From positions 434,001-498,000 of the forward strand of contig NC_013170.1 in NCBI RefSeq assembly GCF_000023845.1: a stretch of DNA of 64,000 nt, in the 5' to 3' direction. The notes under the pieces were generated by a model. That model made no database searches. It saw only the letters and a list, made by a program, of their open reading frames with translations, and was not told the origin of the DNA. Both the position numbers and the translations under genes were made by a program. The DNA is from Cryptobacterium curtum DSM 15641. Its GTDB lineage: Bacteria > Actinomycetota > Coriobacteriia > Coriobacteriales > Eggerthellaceae. Shown in pieces: positions 44,866-53,847 of this stretch (its first letter is position 1; each line of letters starts with the position of its first letter).

Positions 44866-46521
44866 ATGATGCGTCTGCGTATTTCTCAGACAGTGGGTAT
44901 TCTTCTTGTGGTGTGCGCCGCGCTTTGTGTACTGGTGTTTTCAGTCTACCCGCTTGCAGCTCTCTTCTCTCGAAGCCTTGCTGGCGATTTTGTGACGCGG
45001 TTTACGCAAACACTTGGCGACAGCGGTCCGCTTGTTATACAGAGTGCGCAAGTGGGCATTGCGGTCGCCGTCGCTTCCACAGTTCTTGCTCTTATTGTCG
45101 CGATTTGTGCCTCGTTTTCATCGCGTGGTATGCGCCGTGCTGTTTTAGGTGCTGCGCTGGCAAGCATTGTGTCACCGCCATTTCTTGCATCCCTTGCCTA
45201 TATTGAATTATTTGGTCGTCGTGGCCTGATCACGCATGGCTTGCTGGGGCTTTCAATCAGCCCGTATGGCTTTATCGGTGTCGTGATTATGCAGTCGGTA
45301 TTCTTTTCTGCCATTAACGTGATGCTGCTGCTTTCTGCTCTTAAAGGTATCGATCCTGCGGTGATAAACGCGTCGCGTGATGCGGGGGCTTCTCCGTTGC
45401 GCACATTAGTATGTATTGTCATTCCGCTCATCAAGCACTCTATAGCTGCTTGTTTATTGCTGACATTTATTCGATCGTTGGCCGATTACGGTACGCCGAT
45501 TGTTATTGGTGGCGGTCTTGAAACCATAGCGACGGCTATTTACGAGCAGGTTGTGGGGTATTCAGATCTTGAATCGGCTGCGGTGCTTGGAGTGCTTCTC
45601 TGTTTGATTTCGATGGTGGTCTATGCGATATATGGACGCTTGATTGTGCGTTCGCGGGGTGCAAGCGGCTTGTCGGGTGCCGCGGTTGACCTGCTGGGAG
45701 ATACGACGTTTTCGTCATTGCGCTTACGTGGTGTACTTGGCATTTCTGTGCGTGTGGTGGGAATCCTGTTCGTTCTCTTTATGATTGTGCAGTATGGCAC
45801 GATCGCTCATGCCGCTCTAACGCGCGGTGTTGGATGGAATGCACCCTTTACGCTGGCAAATATCCAACATCTTATTTCGTTTGATGCAGGCTCGCTTATT
45901 TTGAGTATTGAATATGCGCTGGCAGCAGCCGTACTCTCTATTATCTTAGGCGCTCTCATCGCTTATATGCGCACGCTTTTTGCACATCCTGCATCACCCG
46001 TTGGTCGTTTGACATCGGTGCTTGAATTTGCAGCAACGATGCCGTACATGCTTCCTGGTACCTGCCTAGGTTTGGGATTAATTCTGGCCTTTAACGCGAC
46101 GCCCTTAAAGTTAACGGGTACAGGAGCAATTATCGTTTTTGCACTTGCAATCAAACAACTTGCTGTTTCTATACAATCGTTCTCGGGTGCGTTTTCCCAG
46201 TTTGATGCAAATCTCGAACGAGCTGCCCGCGATCTGGGGGCGAGTCGCCTGGAGGCTATCAGAGATACGGTTCTGCCCGTTTCCCGTCGGGCGTTTATGG
46301 TTGCTTTTGCCAATGCCTTTTCCACTGCGATGGTCTCGTATAGTGTTGTGCTGTTTTTGGTGGTACCGGGCAATAAGACCGCCATCTTTGAGCTGTTTGA
46401 TGCGCTCTCAAGTGGGAAATATGGCCAAGCGGCAGCCATATCGCTGGCGATTACCCTTGTAGTACTGGTGGTAAATGCGGTGGTCTTCCTGCTATTTGGG
46501 CGAAAAAAGGAGCGGTCCTGA
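44866..46521 (+). CDS. Iron(III)-type ABC transporter permease, double-module
   Basis: The 551-residue protein has two fused permease modules with about 12 helices, as in the FbpB/AfuB family. The two ATPase-coupling loops are visible: DPAVINASRDAGASPLRTL in the first half and LERAARDLGASRLEAIRDTVLP in the second. ATG 44866 (or 44869) is chosen; the upstream GGGCGGGTCGG is a weak ribosome-binding site. The ATPase gene overlaps the stop (TGATG). Iron is the most likely substrate by family, but aminoethylphosphonate and other small solutes use related systems. It lies 108 bases after lysC, with no clear terminator between. Confidence 0.88.
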   Translation: MMRLRISQTVGILLVVCAALCVLVFSVYPLAALFSRSLAGDFVTRFTQTLGDSGPLVIQSAQVGIAVAVASTVLALIVAICASFSSRGMRRAVLGAALASIVSPPFLASLAYIELFGRRGLITHGLLGLSISPYGFIGVVIMQSVFFSAINVMLLLSALKGIDPAVINASRDAGASPLRTLVCIVIPLIKHSIAACLLLTFIRSLADYGTPIVIGGGLETIATAIYEQVVGYSDLESAAVLGVLLCLISMVVYAIYGRLIVRSRGASGLSGAAVDLLGDTTFSSLRLRGVLGISVRVVGILFVLFMIVQYGTIAHAALTRGVGWNAPFTLANIQHLISFDAGSLILSIEYALAAAVLSIILGALIAYMRTLFAHPASPVGRLTSVLEFAATMPYMLPGTCLGLGLILAFNATPLKLTGTGAIIVFALAIKQLAVSIQSFSGAFSQFDANLERAARDLGASRLEAIRDTVLPVSRRAFMVAFANAFSTAMVSYSVVLFLVVPGNKTAIFELFDALSSGKYGQAAAISLAITLVVLVVNAVVFLLFGRKKERS

Positions 46522-47471
46522 TGTCAGTCATGGAATTTAAAAACATTACTGCTGGCTATGGCGGTCATACGGTGCTCGATAATTTTTCGCTTGCTATTGA
46601 TAAAGGCGAACTGATCTGCCTCATTGGCCCGTCGGGCTGCGGTAAGACAACGGCACTCCGTTTAGCAGGCGGTTATCTGCAGCCAAAGCAGGGACAGGTG
46701 TTTATTGATGGCGTGGATGTGACGTCGCGTCCACCCGAACGACGCCCCGTATCGACCGTGTTTCAGTCGTATGCCCTCTTTCCTCATATGACCGTAGCGC
46801 GCAATGTTGAATATGGCCTTCGCTTCCAAGGCTTTGCTGCTCATGAGCGCCACGATAGGGCGCTTGAGATGCTTCAAGCAATGCATATGGACGATCGTGC
46901 CGATGCCTATCCAGCTGAATTATCGGGTGGGCAGCAGCAACGCGTGGCACTTGCTCGATCGCTTGTCTTGAAACCGCAAGTACTTTTGCTTGACGAACCG
47001 CTTTCGAATCTTGATGAAGGCTTGCGTTTTGAAATGCGCGAAGAAATTAAAGCAGTGCAACGAGAATTCGGTGTGGCCATGCTACTGGTTACGCACGATC
47101 GTGAAGAAGCGATGGCGTTAGGCGATCGCATTGCTTTGGTGCATGATGGCCATATTGCGCAAGAGGGAAACCCGGCACACGTGTATGATCATCCATCCAA
47201 TGAGTACTGTGCACGTTTCTTGGGATGGGTGAATGTACTTAATTCTTGTGATTCACCTCGCTATTTTCGAGTTGAAGCGGTACGCTTGGGTGCGGAGGGG
47301 GCGTATACGGGTTCGGTGGAGCGCGCAATATTTTTGGGATCGTCGTGGGAATACTTTATCGACGTCGATGGTCAAAAGGTTCGCGCGCGTGGCGACCGTT
47401 CGATGCTCCTGAACGAAGGAGATGCGGTATCGTTTAATATCACGTCTCTGTTGAATTGGAAGGAAGAGTAA
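46521..47471 (+). CDS. ABC transporter ATPase, FbpC/PotA-like
   Basis: The 316-residue ATPase has Walker A GPSGCGKTT, Q-loop TVFQSYALFPHMTV, signature LSGGQQQRVALARSL, Walker B VLLLDEPLSNLDEGLR and switch LVTHDREEAMAL. After residue 230 comes a shortened TOBE-type regulatory domain. The ATG overlaps the TGA of the permease by one base. Its pairing with a two-module permease and a family 1 binding protein suits an iron(III) importer. Confidence 0.92.
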   Translation: MSVMEFKNITAGYGGHTVLDNFSLAIDKGELICLIGPSGCGKTTALRLAGGYLQPKQGQVFIDGVDVTSRPPERRPVSTVFQSYALFPHMTVARNVEYGLRFQGFAAHERHDRALEMLQAMHMDDRADAYPAELSGGQQQRVALARSLVLKPQVLLLDEPLSNLDEGLRFEMREEIKAVQREFGVAMLLVTHDREEAMALGDRIALVHDGHIAQEGNPAHVYDHPSNEYCARFLGWVNVLNSCDSPRYFRVEAVRLGAEGAYTGSVERAIFLGSSWEYFIDVDGQKVRARGDRSMLLNEGDAVSFNITSLLNWKEE

Positions 47472-47474
47472 AGT

Positions 47475-48578
47475 ATGCAGGATGCGAAGACACTGACGCG
47501 CCGCGGCTTTGTGACCTTATCGGCCGCCGCCGTATCTGCTGCTTTCTTGGGCGGTTGCTCAAGCGGCTCAGGAAATGGGTCGTCAAGTGAATCGTCGCAA
47601 GAGGGCGCGACAAAGTTAACCTCATCGTCGGGAAAGACAATGAAGGTTATTTGCACAAGCGAATCGTACAAGAAGTTGTTCGATAAGTTCACCAGTGAAG
47701 TGGGCGCTCCGGTGGAGTTTGTTTCGATGTCATCGGGTGAAGCGCTGTCCAAGTTGAAGGCAGAAGGTGGTACACCAGCTGCTGACCTGTGGTTTGGCGG
47801 TGGCGTCGATTCATTCATGTCGGCAAAAGATTCAGGTCTGCTTGAGCAGGTTAATTTCGCGGCGACTTCGCGCTTTTCTGCTGACTTCAAAGATCCTGAT
47901 AATTACTGGTTTTCAAAGGGTGCTACGGTAGTTGGCTTTATCGTCAATAACGACATCCTGGGCGAAATTGGTGCCCAAGCACCAGCAAGCTGGGCTGATT
48001 TAACCAATGCGGCCTACCGCAACGAGATTCTTATGTCGACACCGGCCGTGTCGGGCACGAATTATGCGGCTGTTGATGCTCTCTTGCAAAACCTTGGCGA
48101 CGATGCTGGCTGGGAATACTTCTCTCAGCTCAACGAGAATATCCCGTTCTACACGAAGCGCGGCAGCGATCCTTCGACGCGCGTTGGAGCAGGGGAGGCT
48201 GCCATTGGTATCACCTATATTGACGGTACACTTGATGAGCTTATTTCGGGTGGCAATCTTGAGCTTGTCTATCCGTCGGAGGGTTTGCCGTACATGCCTG
48301 ATGGTGTGGCAGCGTTCAAGAACGCTGACGACGTTGAAGATGCCAAGCTATTTATTGAATGGCTGTTCTCGAATGACGAAAACATGCGTTTTCTTGCCGA
48401 GATCGACAAGAAGAGCACCATCTTGCTGTGCATTCCCGATGTGGATGGCATCGAGGCCACCTTTGACGCGTCTCAGCTGATGAAGGAAGATGTTTCTCTG
48501 TTTGGCCCACAGCGTGAAGATGTTCTGGCCAAATGGAAAGATATGACGTCTAGTAAGGATGTTGTCAGCAGCTCATAA
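47475..48578 (+). CDS. Substrate-binding lipoprotein of the iron-type ABC importer
   Basis: The 367-residue extracellular solute-binding protein has a twin-arginine lipoprotein signal (LTRRGFVTLSAAA, lipobox LGGC, Cys28), then a Ser/Gly spacer. The mature part begins KVICTSESYKKLFDKF and matches FbpA-like family 1 proteins (ADLWFGGGVDSFM, YWFSKGATVVGFIVN, YLP-type ending in EGLPYMPDGVA). Export by Tat suggests folding before transport. A GAAGGAAG site precedes ATG 47475, three bases after the ATPase stop. The ligand is uncertain: iron(III) is the best guess. A strong terminator follows. Confidence 0.88.
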   Translation: MQDAKTLTRRGFVTLSAAAVSAAFLGGCSSGSGNGSSSESSQEGATKLTSSSGKTMKVICTSESYKKLFDKFTSEVGAPVEFVSMSSGEALSKLKAEGGTPAADLWFGGGVDSFMSAKDSGLLEQVNFAATSRFSADFKDPDNYWFSKGATVVGFIVNNDILGEIGAQAPASWADLTNAAYRNEILMSTPAVSGTNYAAVDALLQNLGDDAGWEYFSQLNENIPFYTKRGSDPSTRVGAGEAAIGITYIDGTLDELISGGNLELVYPSEGLPYMPDGVAAFKNADDVEDAKLFIEWLFSNDENMRFLAEIDKKSTILLCIPDVDGIEATFDASQLMKEDVSLFGPQREDVLAKWKDMTSSKDVVSSS

Positions 48579-48610
48579 GCTGTTGTCCTCTTAAGAGTAA
48601 GCGTACACAG

Positions 48611-48646
48611 GCGCACTCTGTTGGGATGAGCCAGCAGGGTGCGCTT
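48611..48646 (+). terminator. Strong terminator after the ABC operon
   Basis: GCGCACTCTGTTGG pairs with CCAGCAGGGTGCGC around GATGAG, a 14-bp stem with two G-T pairs, followed by TT. It begins 33 bases after the binding-protein stop and separates the ABC operon from asd. Confidence 0.8.
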
Positions 48647-48700
48647 GCTGATATTATGTACGCTCACTAAGTAAGGTGCGTCTGTTATCAAGGTTATGTG

Positions 48701-48741
48701 TGCTGCGCCGTGAATACGTACGCAGCATGCGCCTGTATAAT
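48701..48741 (+). promoter_or_regulatory. Candidate asd promoter with upstream inverted repeat
   Basis: A perfect TATAAT stands at 48736-48741, about 105 bases before the asd start. TGCTGCG (48701-48707) and CGCAGCA (48721-48727) form an inverted repeat that covers the -35 position, where no good consensus hexamer is seen. An activator or repressor site is possible. No lysine riboswitch was recognised in the leader. Confidence 0.5.
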
Positions 48742-48845
48742 GAGTCGTGAAAACTTGGTGTGGCTATTACATGCGGAAGTGCCTCTTAGGGGCTAAGCTT
48801 AGGGGTATGAACAGCTGATATGGCCTATAGGAAAAGGAGTTCATG

Positions 48846-49886
48846 ATGGCATGGACTAAACAAATGCCTGCTCGCCCGGTGGTTGCCGTATGTGGTGCGA
48901 CGGGGGCAGTAGGACAAGAATTCCTTACCGTGCTTCACGATCTTGATTTTCCTGCCGCTCAGGTAAAAGCGCTTGCGTCGGCGCGCTCGGCTGGCAAAAA
49001 AATCGCATTTGGTGGATGCGGCAATCAGCCGGCAGGTGATTTAACGGTCGAAGAAATGACGCCGGAGAGTTTTACCGGGGTTGATATTGCCCTGTTCTCG
49101 GCTGGATCAAACGTCTCAAAGCAGTTGCGCGACGCTGTCACTGCAGCTGGGGCGGTCATGATTGACAATTCGAGTGCCTTTCGTATGGATGCGGGAGTAC
49201 CGTTAGTTATTCCCGAGGTGAATCCTCAAGATGCGTATCAGCATGAAGGCGTTATTGCTAACCCCAACTGTTCCACTATCGAGATGGCGGTGGCGCTTGC
49301 GCCCCTATCGCGTGTGGTGTCCATCAAACGAGTGGTGGTATCAACCTATCAAGCAGCGAGTGGTGCTGGCCTGCCGGCTATGCATGAACTGCGTGAACAG
49401 ACCCGTCAGATGCTTGCGGGAGAAGAACCACAGGCACAAGAATTTGCTCATCCGCTGGCGTTCAACTGCATTCCGCGCATCGACGTGATGCGTGAAGACG
49501 GTTATTCCAAGGAAGAATGGAAGATGATCGCTGAAACGCGCAAGATCATGCATGCGCCTGAAATTGGCATAACTGCTACGTGTGTACGTGTGCCAGTTAT
49601 GCGTTGTCATGGCGAATCGCTCAATGTTGAGTTTGCTGCGCCAATCTCGCTTGATGAAGCGTATGCAGCGTGGGAAGCAGCACCAGGCATTGAGGTGCTT
49701 GATCAGCCGGATGAGGATATCTATCCGATGCCCGGCGTGCTGGCTGGTACCGATCCGGTATACGTGGGTCGTGTCCGTCGCGATGCGACCGTCGAAAACG
49801 GACTTGCCTTCTGGCTGGTTATGGATCAGATTCGCAAAGGGGCAGCCTTAAACGCTGTTCAAATTGCTCAGTTGCTTTTGCCGTAG
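48846..49886 (+). CDS. asd: Aspartate-semialdehyde dehydrogenase
   Basis: The 346-residue enzyme reduces aspartyl phosphate with NADPH, the second step of the lysine/diaminopimelate route. It begins with the nucleotide-binding VAVCGATGAVGQEF, has SAGSNVSKQLRDA, the active-site ANPNCSTIEMA (Cys142) and the substrate-binding VPVMRCHGESLNVEF. ATG 48846 is preferred over ATG 48843 because AAAGGAG is then better spaced. Its 3' end overlaps the convergent histidine kinase gene by 19 bases. lysC lies upstream across an ABC operon. Confidence 0.96.
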   Translation: MAWTKQMPARPVVAVCGATGAVGQEFLTVLHDLDFPAAQVKALASARSAGKKIAFGGCGNQPAGDLTVEEMTPESFTGVDIALFSAGSNVSKQLRDAVTAAGAVMIDNSSAFRMDAGVPLVIPEVNPQDAYQHEGVIANPNCSTIEMAVALAPLSRVVSIKRVVVSTYQAASGAGLPAMHELREQTRQMLAGEEPQAQEFAHPLAFNCIPRIDVMREDGYSKEEWKMIAETRKIMHAPEIGITATCVRVPVMRCHGESLNVEFAAPISLDEAYAAWEAAPGIEVLDQPDEDIYPMPGVLAGTDPVYVGRVRRDATVENGLAFWLVMDQIRKGAALNAVQIAQLLLP

Positions 49887-51418
49887 TGCTCATCGCGCTT
49901 TATTATTTCAGGAAGAACAATGGTGGCGCGAGCACCCTGGATTGTGCCATTACCTGCCAGTTGGTTTGAGAGGTTGAGCGTGCCACCGTGAGCATGTGCA
50001 ATATCGGAAGCGATAGCAAGCCCTAAACCAAAATGAGTGCTTTCAACGTTGCCGGTTGTATGACTACCTGTGCGGGATGCGTCGTCGCGATAGAACCGTT
50101 CAGTTCCATGGACAAGTGCTTCAGGCGAAAAGCCCGATCCGTCATTTTCCACCGTAATGAAGAAGGTATGCACGGTGGCGTCAAAGGAAAACACGAGTCG
50201 AACTACGCTGTGCGATGCGTAGGCGCAGGCATTATCAACCAGATTGAGCACGGCTCTCTCTAAAGCACGTGCATCCCACTGTGCACGTGTATCGGTGCTT
50301 GTTGCTGTCTGACAGCACGCATCGGTAAATGAAGAGGAGCGTGCCGTGTCAAGCGTGAATCCCCGTGCTTCAACGAGGGCTTTTGCTTCTTGCTCCAGTT
50401 GATCGGCGAGCTTTGACGGGTTGGTAGGCTTGAATTGCAAGGTGCCTGCTCCGCTGTGAGAAGCTTCGACAATTTGGCTTACAAAGCTATCCATTGAGAG
50501 CGCTGCTGTCTGAATAGCCTGTGCACTCTGAGCTTGATCGATATCAAGTGCGCCAGCAGTCGCATCTTCGATGAGCATATCTGCATTGCCTCGTACTACC
50601 GTAAGGGGTGTTTTAAGGTCATGAGCGAGGGCTGCTACTTGCTCGCGCGTGCGTTGTTCTGATTCCCACTGTGCTTCGAGCGATTGCTTGAGCGAGATGC
50701 GCATTTCATCCATGGCACGCAATACGTCATCGATCTGCGCCACATTGCTTCTTCCGGTGGCTGTATTCAAGTCTTGTCGGCCAACTGCTTGCGCCGCTTC
50801 TACCAACGGGTTCATTTTTCGTTTGATAACATTGCTCGCTCGCATAGCGATAAGTACTATCAGCACTGCTAGCGCGCCAAAGCTCCAAAACATCATATCT
50901 TGCGGATTTGGAAGCGTGTCGCGCAGGTTTTTATCAGCCCATTGAGGGGTAAGGTTGTAGCAGAGCACACAGCGCCTGCCATCAGGCAGGTTTATGGCTG
51001 TATAGAAGAATCGTTGCTGTTCTACTACCACCTGCGCGTCTTTTTCATTGGGTGATGCTGTAACGGTGCGAGCAAATTCAATCTGGCTCGCATTCATATC
51101 CGATAAGGCAATGCTGTCAGTGCTCGTAAAAAGTGCATAGCGATATGCCGAAGGGATGGCATCGGCATTGAAGGTGGGTTGAGTCGAGAGGGTTTTAGCA
51201 ACGTCATCTAAATGTACTTCACCATAATTTGCTGGCACGATGGAGCCAGATCTCATCTGTCCCGTTAAAGCAGCAAGGGGAGCTCCAATAACAATCAGGG
51301 ATCCAACAAGAAGATAGAAAAAGTAGCGCCCGATTACGAGGGCAAGCGGAATACGCAGGTGGTGTGGTTGATCAGCTTGCTCAGGGTGAGGAGGCTGCTG
51401 GCTTTCTAGGCGTGCCAT
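49868..51418 (-). CDS. Sensor histidine kinase of an antimicrobial-peptide response system
   Basis: The 516-residue kinase has two transmembrane helices (about 26-50 and 178-197) with a 125-residue extracytoplasmic region between, a HAMP-like linker, the H-box ALAHDLKTPLT, N-box NLVDNACAYAS, and G-boxes DGSGFS and FGLGLAIASDIAHAHGG. It resembles kinases linked to lantibiotic or bacitracin transporters, such as C. difficile CprK. The start overlaps the response regulator stop by 13 bases. Its 3' end overlaps convergent asd. The likely signal is a peptide antibiotic, inferred from the neighbouring transporter. Confidence 0.92.
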   Translation of the reverse strand: MARLESQQPPHPEQADQPHHLRIPLALVIGRYFFYLLVGSLIVIGAPLAALTGQMRSGSIVPANYGEVHLDDVAKTLSTQPTFNADAIPSAYRYALFTSTDSIALSDMNASQIEFARTVTASPNEKDAQVVVEQQRFFYTAINLPDGRRCVLCYNLTPQWADKNLRDTLPNPQDMMFWSFGALAVLIVLIAMRASNVIKRKMNPLVEAAQAVGRQDLNTATGRSNVAQIDDVLRAMDEMRISLKQSLEAQWESEQRTREQVAALAHDLKTPLTVVRGNADMLIEDATAGALDIDQAQSAQAIQTAALSMDSFVSQIVEASHSGAGTLQFKPTNPSKLADQLEQEAKALVEARGFTLDTARSSSFTDACCQTATSTDTRAQWDARALERAVLNLVDNACAYASHSVVRLVFSFDATVHTFFITVENDGSGFSPEALVHGTERFYRDDASRTGSHTTGNVESTHFGLGLAIASDIAHAHGGTLNLSNQLAGNGTIQGARATIVLPEIIKRDEHYGKSN

Positions 51419-52068
51419 TTATATCCCGTTCCCCATACCGTTTCTATCGAAGTGGCTCCGGCACGCTTTAGTTTCGTGCGCGCATTGCTTACATGCATAG
51501 ATATTGCGTCGTCACCCGCATCTGATGCCCAACCAAGTACTTGTTTGCGAATTTGCTGACGTGAAAATACCTGTCCCGGATGTTGAGCAAGGTATTCACA
51601 GATGGCATATTCCGTCGGCGTAAGCGCCACGAGTGCATCATTTACAAACAGTTCTCGTGCACCCATGTCGAAGCGTACCGCTCCCAAGGTAAAGGCGTGC
51701 GTATAGACGCGGTTTTCGCGGCGCAGATGCGCAGCTACTTTCGCGCGCAATTCAGCCGTTCCGAAGGGCTTGCGGATATAGTCATCAGCACCGATGGCCA
51801 AACCCTGCACTGCATCGCTTTCACCCACCTTTGCTGTTAAAAAGAGAATTGGGGCATCAACGTGGTCACGGATACGTTCAACCAGTTCAAACCCATCTAT
51901 TTCAGGCATCATGACATCGCAGATAATCAGGTCGTAGCGCGATAAATCGCAACTGAGTACAGCGGTCGGGTCGTTGAACGCATCGACACTGTACCCATCG
52001 CGCACCAGGATGCGCTGAAGCAAATCGGTGATTGCGGATTCGTCGTCGACAACCAAAAGCCGTGCCAT
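51406..52068 (-). CDS. OmpR/PhoB-family response regulator
   Basis: The 220-residue protein has a receiver domain (LVVDDESAI, phosphorylatable Asp in DLIICDVMMPEIDG, FLTAKVGE switch Thr, DYIRKPF Lys) and a winged-helix DNA-binding domain (LTPTEYAICEYLAQHPGQVFSR, ending VWGTGYKW). All key residues are present. It is placed between the immunity ABC transporter and the kinase on the same strand, so it probably activates that operon. The ribosome-binding site upstream of the ATG is weak. Confidence 0.95.
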   Translation of the reverse strand: MARLLVVDDESAITDLLQRILVRDGYSVDAFNDPTAVLSCDLSRYDLIICDVMMPEIDGFELVERIRDHVDAPILFLTAKVGESDAVQGLAIGADDYIRKPFGTAELRAKVAAHLRRENRVYTHAFTLGAVRFDMGARELFVNDALVALTPTEYAICEYLAQHPGQVFSRQQIRKQVLGWASDAGDDAISMHVSNARTKLKRAGATSIETVWGTGYKWHA

Positions 52069-52129
52069 ATGTTTTGTTTAGCCTTTCTTTCCGTATGTAG
52101 ACGGTTCTGTCAGAGTATTGTATCGCTGG

Positions 52130-53029
52130 TTATTCGCCACGCTGTGTGGGCTCAAAGCGAGAAATCCATATTGCCATACTGCCAGCAAACAGGGCACTTC
52201 CTATCATGCACAACCCCATCATTAACTGCACGGTTGAAATAACCGCATCCAGCGTGTCTGTGAAACTGGCTGCGCCTGCCGCGACAGCCCACTCTATCGG
52301 CGCTGACCCAAGAATGATAGCCCAGCTTGTTGGGAGATAAGCAAACATGTTTAAGGCGGTTGCCGTTAATTCGCCAGTCATCAAACCGTATGCAAGACCC
52401 CCGACCGAAAAGAAGGCGAGTATAAGTCCGAGCGCACCAATCGATATTGCCGCATTGCGCCCCCACTGCAGCGCGGTGGTATACAACATAAGATAGAGCG
52501 GAATACTGCCAAGTGCGAGTCCACCTATACCAGCCAGCCAGACAGACACTTCTGGCACGTCGCGTGCGGCTACTAGCAACACAAGGGCGAATATGACGAT
52601 GGTAACAGCCAACGTGCCTACTCCCATGAGCCACAGTAGTGCGATTCGTGCAAAAAGTGCCTGCTGTCTTGATACAGCGGAAAGCAATCCTGAGAGCTTC
52701 GTTGCCTCCTCTTCGGCATTGACATCTAACCCGCAGACGATGCCGGCCATAAGGGGCATAAGTGCACCAAGCAACTGTACGAAAGCATCAAACCCCAGAG
52801 TGATGTTCCACGGGCTTACAGCGAAGTATAGGCCGCATGCTAAACCCGCCACAAGAGCACAGACAAGATGGAGTGGCACGAGTGCAGAGTGGCGCAGACA
52901 CAGCATTTGAGCTTTGAGCGCACGGACAAAGGTCATGGTTGGTTTGCTGGTATGAATCGTATTGTTGGGTGTGTGGGAGTATGAGGGCTTCTTCTTGCTT
53001 TGTTGTAGTGTCGCGGTGCTATCTGTCAT
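52130..53029 (-). CDS. Lantibiotic immunity ABC permease, MutG/EpiG-like
   Basis: A 299-residue membrane protein with about six helices and a hydrophilic N-terminal stretch of about 35 residues. The family assignment comes from its place as the third gene of an ATPase-permease-permease set and from the pattern WNITLGFDAFVQLLGALMPLMAGIVCGLDVNAEEEA with the acidic motif after helix 2. ATG at 53029 is preferred (GGAGGA six bases upstream) and overlaps the previous stop as ATGA. The unit exports or expels peptide antibiotics from the membrane, giving resistance or immunity. Confidence 0.82.
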   Translation of the reverse strand: MTDSTATLQQSKKKPSYSHTPNNTIHTSKPTMTFVRALKAQMLCLRHSALVPLHLVCALVAGLACGLYFAVSPWNITLGFDAFVQLLGALMPLMAGIVCGLDVNAEEEATKLSGLLSAVSRQQALFARIALLWLMGVGTLAVTIVIFALVLLVAARDVPEVSVWLAGIGGLALGSIPLYLMLYTTALQWGRNAAISIGALGLILAFFSVGGLAYGLMTGELTATALNMFAYLPTSWAIILGSAPIEWAVAAGAASFTDTLDAVISTVQLMMGLCMIGSALFAGSMAIWISRFEPTQRGE

Positions 53030-53847
53030 CGCAGTTCCTCCGAACGGGCAAGCCATGCTGCGCCAGCAACAGCAATTAGTGCGGTGACCACACCCGCCAC
53101 AATAAGCGCCAAGACAACATTGCCAGTCTGCGCTATTGATTCAACGAGAGCCAATCCATCACTAGCAGGTTCGCCCGTTGGCAAAACGGGAAGAAAGGCG
53201 GTTGGCAACACGATGGTAGCTGTCGGCGGACACACAGGCCACAATGGAACGAGTGACCAGCTAAAACTTAATAGAAGTTGTGCAGCAAGCGGAATAAAGA
53301 TGCCACTAAGGGTACCGACACGCATCGTCAGAAAAAGCGTTGCTGGAATTATCCATGAACTGACAAGTGTCAGCGCGAGCGCGGTAGCAAACATTGAGGG
53401 CAGGCTGGCAGCACCCTGTGGTAGTACGAGTGAGAGAACCGTGTATATAACGAAGACGATAAGATTTGATACCAAAGAAAGTATCAGGCACCAAGTACAT
53501 TTCGCAACCCATATACGCTCGAGTGGCATACCGCTTGAAAGTATGGCACGATTTCCTAAGCGGGCATCAGCTTTTGCTATCGTTGTCGCAACAAGCGTTA
53601 TCGAAACGGGCATCAGCAAGGCATACCAGTAATTCCAGGGAGAATATTGCAGCCCCAGTTCGGGTGCCCGTACTGTCATGAGCGTTGCCATAAGCAAAAA
53701 GGGGAGTGTCAAGGCGCATGCCAGTTTGACCGGCGTTCCATGGCGTGACTTCATCATTTCGGCGCGCAATGCGACCAAAAAGCTGCCACGACGATACGTT
53801 GCCTGGTTTACCTGGTTATTTTGGTTTGTTTTATGTTGCCATTTCAT
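53026..53847 (-). CDS. Lantibiotic immunity ABC permease, MutE/EpiE-like
   Basis: The 273-residue protein has about six helices. A cytoplasmic start (GSFLVALRAEMMKSRHGTPVK) is followed by a first helix and the WNYWYALLMPVSI region typical of MutE/EpiE permeases. The gene overlaps the ATPase end by ATGA and its own stop overlaps the next permease by ATGA, so all three are translated together. Two different permeases with one ATPase is the LanFEG layout. Confidence 0.85.
   Translation of the reverse strand: MKWQHKTNQNNQVNQATYRRGSFLVALRAEMMKSRHGTPVKLACALTLPFLLMATLMTVRAPELGLQYSPWNYWYALLMPVSITLVATTIAKADARLGNRAILSSGMPLERIWVAKCTWCLILSLVSNLIVFVIYTVLSLVLPQGAASLPSMFATALALTLVSSWIIPATLFLTMRVGTLSGIFIPLAAQLLLSFSWSLVPLWPVCPPTATIVLPTAFLPVLPTGEPASDGLALVESIAQTGNVVLALIVAGVVTALIAVAGAAWLARSEELR

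Noticed and set aside
48742-48845. Possible lysine riboswitch in the asd leader
   Set aside because: The leader is only about 100 bases and none of the conserved riboswitch core was recognised.
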